A DNA stretch of 8,616 nt from Filomicrobium sp. GTDB lineage: Bacteria > Pseudomonadota > Alphaproteobacteria > Rhizobiales > Hyphomicrobiaceae. The first letter of the stretch is position 1, and each line of letters begins with the position of its first letter. This document shows, piece after piece, positions 1-5,498 of this stretch. The position numbers were made by a program, and so were the translations under genes. Below the pieces are notes generated by a model. It did not search any database. It had not been told where the DNA came from and saw only the letters and a list, made by a program, of their open reading frames with translations. The stretch is from contig JAJFHK010000353.1 in the NCBI GenBank assembly GCA_021775655.1, positions 1 to 8,616 on the forward strand. The letters run 5' to 3'.

Positions 1-2215
1 TTTCATCGCCCAAGTGGTATTGGCCGGTGGATGCAATCAGATCCGCACCGAACATCCATTTCTGAGTGATCATGTATTCAAACCCCGCCTTAAAGCGGTG
101 CTCGGGGATATTCGTCAGGCGGTCTCCTGGCTGTACCTGGATGCAAATTTCTTCCTCCGGATCGCTGGAGCAGGGTCCGGCGAGCGGGTGGGCTGGAGAC
201 TGGAATTCCAGAGCGTCCTCATACGTTGCTCGGACCCAGGCATAACCCGCGTAGATCGACAGTCGCTCCTGCCAAGAATACGTCGCACGGGCTTCAATGC
301 CCTGTCTGAGCGTGTCACCGCCGTTGAAGAAGAAGCCGCGGCCGGTGACGTTCGAGTTGACGAAAAGGATGTCGTCCTCGTTCTGAGTACGGAAGTAACC
401 GACACCATAGGTGAATTTCTGATCACCCGAGGTTGAGTTCAATTCGCCGCGAATTCCTGCTTCGACAGAGCGCGATACCACTTGATCAAGCGGTGGGTCA
501 TCGGTGAGGAAGCTTTCGATCGGACATGGGTTGTCAGGGTTGGCACAGGCCAGTTCAGCCGGTGTGGGTGCACGGTTTGATTCCGAATAACCAGCGTAGA
601 CCTGAAAGCCCGGCATGAACTTATAGGTGGCGCCGACGTTGGGGTTGAACCGCTCAAAGCTGTGGCTCGATGTGATCCCGTCGAACTCACCGGTCAAGTC
701 GACAAGATCGATGCTGGCGTAGTTGAAGCGACCGCCAACCGTTACGGCGAGTGCATCCGTCACATCGAGCGTGTTGGTGAAGTAGACGCCGACGTACTCG
801 GTTTCGACATCGACGTCGCGGCCGGTGAAATCATCGGGTTCGGTTATTGTTATGCCAGAACCATTAACGACGAAGCGGTCGCCGATCTCGCCAATTTCGG
901 AAGCGGTCTTATAGCGGACCGACCCCTTGTCATAGCTGACGCCGACTAGAAACTGGTTGGGCCGATTGAATAACTCGTGCTTTTCGACCGCCTGGAGCGA
1001 ACCGCCCCAGCTCTCAGCCTTCTGGTTGATACGATCGATAACGCCGAAAGGCTCCTCGCCAACATCGTCCTCCTCGATCAGTTGACCGTTGGCCATAGCC
1101 AGCGCCCCAAGTGCCAAATTGGCGACCGAATCCCCTTCGGTTTCCTCTTCGGCACAGATCGCTTCGTCACCAAGGCCATTATTCGTGAGGACCGTATCGA
1201 TTTCGGCCTGTGTGGGATCGCGTCCGAGGATGTCCTCAAGCGATTCTTCGGCGACTTCGCCGCAGCCTTCGGCTTCGAGGACGTTGCCGTCGATGACAGA
1301 CGACTTCAGGCGTCGATAATAGGCAAGGCCCGAAACCGTCAGCGTTTCAGTCACGTCAACCTTGGCGTTGACGGATGGCATCAAGACCTCGAGATCGGTA
1401 ATCTGCGGTGAGGTGAAGGTGCGATCGTAACCAACATTTAGAAGATCTTCCGGAGTCGCTGCGGTAACGCCGGCAGACGTTTTCGCCCAGGTCAGATTGA
1501 AGTGCGCTTCGACTTTTGAACCCTTGGCACCGAGATCGGCATACATCCGGTCAACTTCGGTCGGAGAGAAATCGCGCCAGCCATCCTCATCGATATGCTG
1601 ACCAGCAAAATAGAGCGCCCAAGGACCGCTTGAGATACCGATCTGGGTGCCAATTTCCTTATAGCCAAACGAGCCGAACTTGCCTTCGATCTCGACACCT
1701 TGGAATTCAAAGCCGTCCTTCATGCGAATTACGGCAGCGCCTCCCAGTGCGTTGAGTCCATAAACCGGATTGCCGCTGACGACAGCGATGTTTGAGATAC
1801 CGTTAGTGGGGATCAAATCCCAGTTGACGACGTCGCCAAACACTTCGTTGACACGAATACCATTCTGATAGACGGCCAAGCCTTGCGGGAAGCCCGTTAT
1901 CGAACCGGCGCCAAAGCCACGGTAGTCGAGCTGCGAACGGACGTTGGAGCCACCTGCATCGATCAAAAGAACACCGGGCACCTTTTTGGACAATACGTCC
2001 TGAATGTCGTTGCGAGTGTTTTCAGAGATCTCATCGCTATCGATGACTGTGACCCCGCCTGGAACCTTATCGACAGGAATCGTACCGCCGCCGGGAGCAG
2101 CCGGGATATCGATGACGATGCCTTCGAGGACTTGCTGGGCTTGGACAGCCGTTGTCGGCAAGATCAAAACTGCTGCCGTCGTCAGAACCAATCGTCTGAA
2201 TGCTTTTACACCCAT
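1..2215 (-). CDS. TonB-dependent outer-membrane receptor, C-terminus cut by window edge
   Basis: Reading 738 codons from ATG at 2215 gives an unbroken frame that runs off the left edge. Residues 1-26 are a signal peptide (basic start, hydrophobic core, cleavage after AVQA), followed by a possible TonB box (LEGIVID, about 30-36). The plug domain covers about 45-165, with the family hallmarks GFPQGLAVYQNGIRVNE, DVVNWDLIP and NPVYGLNALGGAAVI; then comes the beta-barrel with alternating strands and acidic loops. The last visible residues, ASTGQYHLGDE, match the late-barrel motif of this family, so roughly 70-100 residues are missing. Cysteines occur as close pairs in presumed surface loops (C318/C354, C557/C564, C682/C691). 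There is no STN domain, so no sign of sigma/anti-sigma signalling. A purine-rich GAGGGAAAAACGGG precedes the start. It lies downstream of tonB on the same strand and is probably energised by that module. The substrate is unknown; siderophore, haem, cobalamin or carbohydrate cannot be told apart here. Confidence 0.95.
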   Translation of the reverse strand, partial: MGVKAFRRLVLTTAAVLILPTTAVQAQQVLEGIVIDIPAAPGGGTIPVDKVPGGVTVIDSDEISENTRNDIQDVLSKKVPGVLLIDAGGSNVRSQLDYRGFGAGSITGFPQGLAVYQNGIRVNEVFGDVVNWDLIPTNGISNIAVVSGNPVYGLNALGGAAVIRMKDGFEFQGVEIEGKFGSFGYKEIGTQIGISSGPWALYFAGQHIDEDGWRDFSPTEVDRMYADLGAKGSKVEAHFNLTWAKTSAGVTAATPEDLLNVGYDRTFTSPQITDLEVLMPSVNAKVDVTETLTVSGLAYYRRLKSSVIDGNVLEAEGCGEVAEESLEDILGRDPTQAEIDTVLTNNGLGDEAICAEEETEGDSVANLALGALAMANGQLIEEDDVGEEPFGVIDRINQKAESWGGSLQAVEKHELFNRPNQFLVGVSYDKGSVRYKTASEIGEIGDRFVVNGSGITITEPDDFTGRDVDVETEYVGVYFTNTLDVTDALAVTVGGRFNYASIDLVDLTGEFDGITSSHSFERFNPNVGATYKFMPGFQVYAGYSESNRAPTPAELACANPDNPCPIESFLTDDPPLDQVVSRSVEAGIRGELNSTSGDQKFTYGVGYFRTQNEDDILFVNSNVTGRGFFFNGGDTLRQGIEARATYSWQERLSIYAGYAWVRATYEDALEFQSPAHPLAGPCSSDPEEEICIQVQPGDRLTNIPEHRFKAGFEYMITQKWMFGADLIASTGQYHLGDE

Positions 2216-2244
2216 CCCGTTTTTCCCTCGTGTACTTTTTTTAG

Positions 2245-2285
2245 GGCGGATCCCTTAGTTCCTTTGAGCCCGGAACCTCTCCGCC
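2245..2285 (-). promoter_or_regulatory. Two-tier hairpin in the receptor 5' leader
   Basis: Seen on the minus strand: an outer stem GGCGGA/TCCGCC (2280-2285 with 2245-2250) encloses an inner stem GGTTCC/GGAACT (2272-2277 with 2257-2262, including one G-U pair) and a 9-nt loop. It ends 29 nt before the receptor ATG and is followed by an A-rich stretch and the purine-rich ribosome-binding region. No U-run follows, so it is not an intrinsic terminator. It could influence mRNA stability or translation. It does not match a riboswitch class I can recognise. Confidence 0.35.
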
Positions 2286-2288
2286 TGA

Positions 2289-2316
2289 ATTATCGCGCTG
2301 ACGCTCGGTCGGTCCA
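2289..2316 (-). promoter_or_regulatory. Candidate promoter for the TonB-dependent receptor
   Basis: On the minus strand, TGGACC (2316-2311) and GATAAT (2294-2289) are separated by 16 nt and resemble -35 and -10 boxes (four and five matches to the sigma-70 consensus). Transcription would start near 2282, giving a leader of about 67 nt that contains most of the two-tier hairpin. This is a weak match in a spacer where some promoter is plausible. The receptor could equally be read through from tonB. Confidence 0.22.
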
Positions 2317-2395
2317 TTCTTGTCCCGTAATTGCCTCGGGTTGACCACTGGTCTGACAGAATTTCGGGAATGCAAAACGCCGACTCTTCACGAAC

Positions 2396-2474
2396 GTTGC
2401 GAACCCGCAACATTTTTCGGGAAGTCTTCCCCATAATCCACGGGAGTGGGAATAGTGAACTGATATTAGGGGAA
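2396..2474. repeat. Cluster of inverted repeats in the tonB-receptor spacer
   Basis: The 293-nt spacer 2216-2508 holds no supported gene but has closely packed dyads. GTTGCG-AACC-CGCAAC (2396-2411) is a perfect 6-bp stem. GGGAAG-T-CTTCCC (2419-2431) is a perfect 13-bp odd palindrome. GGGGAA at 2469-2474 is complementary to TTCCCC at 2427-2432. In a minus-strand transcript the GGGGAAG segment could pair either with the upstream TTCCCC or with the immediately following CTTCCC, so the two pairings exclude each other. A shorter dyad, GACCA-C-TGGTC, lies at 2343-2353. These could be operator sites or an RNA switch between tonB and the receptor. No minus-strand U-tract marks a classical terminator. 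Confidence 0.4.
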
Positions 2475-2508
2475 CTTTTCTAGCGAACCGATCAGAGGGG
2501 TAGCAGCA

Positions 2509-3294
2509 TCAACGGAACGAAATGCTGACCGTATAGGATCGCGGGGCACCTTTCGGCGGACGAGGAAAAGAGGCGCTGCTGACCGCGGAGCGAACAGCGC
2601 CCGTCAGGGAGCTTGGGCCTGACACGCTAACCGATGCAGATCCGGAAGCGGAAATGCGGACCGTAACGCGCACGCGCCCTTTTCCTCGGGCTGCTCGCCG
2701 AGCGGCGGAAGCAATTTTGCTGCGAACTTTGGAGCCATAACCAGCGATGGCTGCGCGGCTTGCGCTGGATTTCTTGGATTTTCCGGCCTTGCCCTTTTTG
2801 CGATTGCCGCGCGCTTTGGAGGTGCGTTTTTTGGCCTTCTTCTTTTTGACTTCCTTTTTCTTCTTCGGCTTCTCGACTTTCTTAGGTTCCAGCTTTTTCT
2901 TGGTCTCAACCTTTTTGGGTTTGACGGGCGTCAGGACGGGTGCTGGCTCCGTCGTCTCCAATTCAGTTGTCGGTGCTACGGGGAGAGCTTCAAGTGACGA
3001 AACGTTCTCGGGCACGACTACAGGAGCTGTTGCAGCAAGTTCTAGCGGCTCGGAAGTTTCGACAACCTCTGGTTCCGGTTGAACCTCATCGATTTTTTCG
3101 GGCGGGTCTTCCGAAACCTCCAGCGGCTCGCCCAAGATACCGGCCAGCGACTCGGCCATTTCGATTTGGGGACCAGGCTGGATGGCGGCGGCACCGGCGG
3201 AATTCTGCTGCAAGGAAACAAGCACGACGACGGCAACGTTGAGCACCAACGCCAGCACACCCGCGATCAGCCAATGTCGAAGTCCGATCCGCAT
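2509..3294 (-). CDS. tonB: Energy transducer TonB
   Basis: 261 residues, the usual size for TonB. Domains in order: a short cytoplasmic start, a single membrane anchor at about 8-28, an acidic Pro/Glu region at about 45-122, an extremely basic linker at about 124-178 (26 Lys and 3 Arg in about 54 residues), and a TonB C-terminal domain at about 181-261. The C-terminal domain has the GRVRVTVRISASGSASV strand region and ends in the PRSYTVSISFR strand. TonB spans the periplasm and transmits the ExbB-ExbD motor's energy to the TonB box of outer-membrane receptors. The anchor has Ala15 and Asn19 where alignment with the E. coli anchor places Ser16 and His20. The ATG follows the exbD stop by 6 nt with no strong ribosome-binding site, which suggests translational coupling. 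It is the last gene of the exb operon, and the receptor follows 293 nt downstream. Confidence 0.93.
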   Translation of the reverse strand: MRIGLRHWLIAGVLALVLNVAVVVLVSLQQNSAGAAAIQPGPQIEMAESLAGILGEPLEVSEDPPEKIDEVQPEPEVVETSEPLELAATAPVVVPENVSSLEALPVAPTTELETTEPAPVLTPVKPKKVETKKKLEPKKVEKPKKKKEVKKKKAKKRTSKARGNRKKGKAGKSKKSSASRAAIAGYGSKVRSKIASAARRAARGKGRVRVTVRISASGSASVSVSGPSSLTGAVRSAVSSASFPRPPKGAPRSYTVSISFR

Positions 3295-3300
3295 GGTCTC

Positions 3301-3705
3301 TTAACGGGCCTTCCGGGTGAGGAGTTTCACGTCGCGGACGCCGGCGGCATTGGCCGAAGTCACGATCGAAATGAGTGCGGTAGCGTCCATGTCGCGGTCA
3401 GCAACCAGCGTGACGCCCCGGCCAGGATCTTCTTTGACCCAGTCTGAGAACTGGCTTTGCAGCTCGGTTTTGCTAACCTCGGAGCCGCCGATGAAGATGG
3501 TCCCGTCCTGGCGCAGTACAGCCATTCGCGTTCCTGCCCCTGGGCTTTTCGTTTCGGCGGACTCGGCGAGACGGATTTCGCGATCACTGAACGGGCGCAC
3601 CACGCTCGCGACGAGGAAGAAGATCAGAATCAGGAAAACAATATTAATCAGCGGGATCATGTTCTCCGCTGGCTGTTTCTTAATTTGTTCCGTTCGCAGA
3701 CGCAT
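3301..3705 (-). CDS. exbD: ExbD-family biopolymer transport protein, Asp-less paralogue
   Basis: 134 residues with ExbD/TolR architecture: a short cytoplasmic start, one membrane helix at about 17-37 (MIPLINIVFLILIFF), then a periplasmic domain of about 95 residues. ExbD proteins sit as a dimer inside the ExbB pentamer and carry a conserved membrane Asp (Asp25 in E. coli) essential for proton coupling. Here that site is Asn21 (codon AAT, 3645-3643), in a context otherwise close to the consensus TPLIDVVFLLLIFF. The neighbouring paralogue keeps the Asp, so this copy probably forms a heterodimer or plays a structural role. The gap to the upstream exbD is 37 nt. An AAGGA lies 13 nt before ATG, which is rather far, so initiation may be weak or coupled. 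The family assignment is sure; the heterodimer is inference. Confidence 0.9.
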   Translation of the reverse strand: MRLRTEQIKKQPAENMIPLINIVFLILIFFLVASVVRPFSDREIRLAESAETKSPGAGTRMAVLRQDGTIFIGGSEVSKTELQSQFSDWVKEDPGRGVTLVADRDMDATALISIVTSANAAGVRDVKLLTRKAR

Positions 3706-3742
3706 CGCTGTCAGTCTGTCCTTACACGATATTCAATTCGAC

Positions 3743-4129
3743 TCATCGTACGACTACGACACTCTTAAGATTGGTCTTGCGCGTCAATTCGAGAACCCTG
3801 ACGAGATCCTGAACTTTTGAACCTTCAGCAGGTTGGAGTACGGCCCGGGTTACTCCGTTGGCAACCAGTCCTGCAATCTTGTTCTTAAGTCCGTCGAAGC
3901 CGACCTCTGCGCCATTGACGCGGATACCGCCGGCATTCCGCAGCTGAATAAGCGCAATTTCACTCAGGCTGCCGGAAGTCCCGCCGCCTCTGGCTCCTGA
4001 TACGGGCACGGCCGAGAATTTCAGGAAGGTCGAGGCGAGCATGAAAAATATGAGCAGCAGGAAGACGACATCGATCAGCGGAGTCAGGCCGATCGTCGAC
4101 TTCTTGCGTTGCCAGTCACTCAGCTGCAT
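3743..4129 (-). CDS. exbD: ExbD-family biopolymer transport protein, canonical Asp form
   Basis: 128 residues from the chosen ATG at 4129: MQLSDWQRKKSTIGL leads into a membrane helix at about 15-37 with the motif TPLIDVVFLLLIFFML, then a periplasmic domain ending LKSVVVVR. Asp20 is the equivalent of the proton-relay Asp25 of E. coli ExbD. The frame opens at an ATG at 4153, but the 8 extra residues (MTLGRGCR) are unlike ExbD starts, and neither start has a good ribosome-binding site, so the start is uncertain by 24 nt. The gene overlaps the end of exbB by 14 nt (38 nt with the longer start), which fits translational coupling. The Asp-less exbD follows 37 nt downstream. Confidence 0.92.
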   Translation of the reverse strand: MQLSDWQRKKSTIGLTPLIDVVFLLLIFFMLASTFLKFSAVPVSGARGGGTSGSLSEIALIQLRNAGGIRVNGAEVGFDGLKNKIAGLVANGVTRAVLQPAEGSKVQDLVRVLELTRKTNLKSVVVVR

Positions 4130-5006
4130 GCGGCACCCGCGTCCCAATGTCATTGGCGGGCATTGCCGGGCGCAGACCTTCCGTGGCGCGGCGGGTGAAC
4201 AAACTGGTCAGAGCAACTTCGATGTTTTCCTTCTCGCGCTCGATACGGCCTTCGAACCAGGAATTTACGAAAGCCATGGGAATTGCGATTGCGAGACCAA
4301 CCGCCGTCGTCATCAATGCCACCCAAATTCCGCCTGCGAGGACCGTCGGATCGGCTTCGGCACCAGCGTTCTGCAATGCCTGGAACGCCGAGATCATACC
4401 AAGAACCGTACCGAAAAGGCCGAGTAGCGGGGCAATCTGGACCGTGGAATCGAGTACCCTCATGTAGGAGCGCAGCCCGGAGAGCTGGGACAGGGCAACC
4501 CTTTCAACGTCCTCGCGTACGGTTCGTTCATCGACGCCTGCGATGAGACCCCGCATTCCGTGGGCCAGAACGACGGCGGTCGGCGAAGAAGATTTCGCAA
4601 CGGTCGCGTAAGCATCCTGATGCCGCCCGCCGATCCACATATCGAGCGCGCGGTTTGCGGTGCCGGTCGCTCCGACACGCAGCCACGTAAATTGGAACAG
4701 CTTAACGAGCGTGACCATTACCGCGACCACTGAAAGCGCCAGCAGAATCAATACGACCGGCCCGCCTTTTTCGACGATTTCGTAGGCAGGCTGGACGTCA
4801 TAGCCGAGTAACTCGGTTGGCATGAATGCCGAATAGGTCTCAGGGGCTAACTCAATACCGGGATCTGCGGCTGGCGGAGTTGTGTCTATTGGTGCAACCT
4901 CAATCTCAGCGGTAGCAGGCGCATTGCCCTCAATTGAGGGCGAATCCTGATTGCCGACAGGCTCGGCAGCCTGGGCGATAACAAACGACGACGTCGATCC
5001 TGCCAC
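4116..5006 (-). CDS. exbB: MotA/TolQ/ExbB proton channel family protein (ExbB)
   Basis: 296 residues starting at GTG, preceded by AGGAG with a 6-nt spacer. An in-frame stop at 5025-5027 and no other start in between fix this start. The predicted layout is a periplasmic tail 1-80, TM1 about 82-104, a large cytoplasmic loop, TM2 about 188-210 (APLLGLFGTVLGMISAF), TM3 about 224-247 (MTTAVGLAIAIP), and a cytoplasmic end. Thr200 and Thr233/234 lie in the conserved channel segments. ExbB forms the inner-membrane pentamer that encloses ExbD and powers TonB. The first 80 residues are acidic and Pro-rich with no Lys or Arg before Lys80. They include FVIAQAAE, but no clear hydrophobic signal core. First gene of the exbB-exbD-exbD-tonB operon. 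MotA and TolQ are relatives, but the linked tonB favours ExbB. Confidence 0.93.
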   Translation of the reverse strand: MAGSTSSFVIAQAAEPVGNQDSPSIEGNAPATAEIEVAPIDTTPPAADPGIELAPETYSAFMPTELLGYDVQPAYEIVEKGGPVVLILLALSVVAVMVTLVKLFQFTWLRVGATGTANRALDMWIGGRHQDAYATVAKSSSPTAVVLAHGMRGLIAGVDERTVREDVERVALSQLSGLRSYMRVLDSTVQIAPLLGLFGTVLGMISAFQALQNAGAEADPTVLAGGIWVALMTTAVGLAIAIPMAFVNSWFEGRIEREKENIEVALTSLFTRRATEGLRPAMPANDIGTRVPHAAE

Positions 5007-5012
5007 AACAGT

Positions 5013-5017
5013 CTCCT
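5013..5017 (-). promoter_or_regulatory. Ribosome-binding site of exbB
   Basis: AGGAG on the minus strand, with 6 nt (ACTGTT) before the GTG start codon at 5006-5004. It decides the GTG start, since no ATG lies near it in frame. Confidence 0.75.
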
Positions 5018-5039
5018 GGAATTCTCAAAAAGCTCCGGT

Positions 5040-5068
5040 GTTCTAGAGTGCATTGCTTATTTGAACAA
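5040..5068 (-). promoter_or_regulatory. Candidate promoter of the exbB-exbD-exbD-tonB operon
   Basis: On the minus strand, TTGTTC (5068-5063) and TAGAAC (5045-5040) are 17 nt apart, with three and four matches to the sigma-70 consensus. Transcription would start near 5033 and leave a leader of about 27 nt containing the exbB ribosome-binding site. The spacing is ideal but the hexamers are weak, as expected for a regulated promoter. An inverted repeat (5052-5076) covers the -35 box. Confidence 0.32.
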
Positions 5069-5076
5069 TAAACAAT
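5052..5076. promoter_or_regulatory. Inverted repeat upstream of exbB, candidate operator
   Basis: ATTGCTTATT (5052-5061) and AATAAACAAT (5067-5076) are inverted copies matching at 9 of 10 positions, with a 5-nt centre TGAAC. The element is AT-rich in a GC-rich genome, sits 46 nt upstream of the exbB start and overlaps the candidate -35 box. This is a plausible binding site for a dimeric repressor, perhaps iron-responsive. It does not match the Irr ICE-box or a classical Fur box well enough for me to name the regulator. Confidence 0.45.
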
Positions 5077-5484
5077 CCAAAAAACCGCCTTGATATTCTA
5101 ATTTCGCCTCTCGCCCGAATTCGATCAGTCAATACTCGATCCTGGTGCCTGACGATAGCTTTGTGACTTCTGGTACGCCATGCCGCAGGTACCGCGCAAA
5201 TGTGCTGCGCGCTGGGTCAATTCATGTTCTCGCTGGGAAACGATCACGACCATACCGTGCACACAGTTCAAGGTTATCGCGTCCGTCGCAGCGATGTCAT
5301 TTCCGAGAATTCCCGAATTCGGGGGCGAATGTTGCCCAGGAACGACAATTTGCCAACAGAGTAGCTGTCGTGGGGGTTGTATGGACATGAAGTGGCAGAG
5401 GGATGTTGCAGACAATGGGGCTGACGGGTTAACGCATCATATCAGGACTAGACTAAAAACGAGCCGCTAATCAGAACACGTTTC
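5077..5484. other. Divergent intergenic region, no supported gene
   Basis: This is the rest of the 492-nt gap between exbB and the plus-strand gene at 5499. Short frames exist on both strands (for example minus 5415-5125, and plus about 5161-5364), but none has a ribosome-binding site, a recognisable domain or a convincing composition. CCGAATTCG occurs at 5114-5122 and again at 5313-5321, the second copy inside the perfect 12-bp palindrome CCCGAATTCGGG (5312-5323). No clear promoter was found for the plus-strand gene, though one must lie here or just downstream. Confidence 0.6.
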
Positions 5485-5490
5485 GGGAGG
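5485..5490 (+). promoter_or_regulatory. Ribosome-binding site fixing a GTG start
   Basis: GGGAGG lies 8 nt before the GTG at 5499. The ATG at 5491 directly abuts it and opens only a three-codon frame (ATG TCT GCG TGA), so the GTG is the functional start. Confidence 0.7.
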
Positions 5491-5498
5491 ATGTCTGC

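Noticed and set aside
977..1411. A 144-residue open frame on the plus strand, with others at 14-436, 662-949 and 1883-2344.
   Set aside because: They lie antisense to the receptor gene, whose frame I translated without interruption and which has full family motifs; they show no ribosome-binding site or domain.
2396..2417. Hairpin GTTGCG/CGCAAC followed by ATTTTT on the plus strand, like an intrinsic terminator.
   Set aside because: No plus-strand gene lies upstream for it to terminate, and the stem is short. Kept only as an inverted repeat.
3317..3820. A 167-residue plus-strand frame opposite exbD.
   Set aside because: It spans the 3' part of one exbD, the whole 37-nt gap and the other exbD in antisense, and shows no independent gene signals.
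4130..4153. Eight-residue longer start for the canonical exbD.
   Set aside because: MTLGRGCR is atypical for ExbD and has no ribosome-binding site; the ATG at 4129 is preferred, though not proven.
5161..5364. A plus-strand frame without internal stops after 5166 that gives a peptide including LGNDHDHTVHTVQGYRVRR.
   Set aside because: No recognisable family, no good start with a ribosome-binding site, and the length is within chance expectation.
5125..5415. A 96-residue minus-strand frame in the divergent gap.
   Set aside because: No ribosome-binding site, signal peptide, domain or protein-like composition, and plus-strand frames of similar length overlap it.
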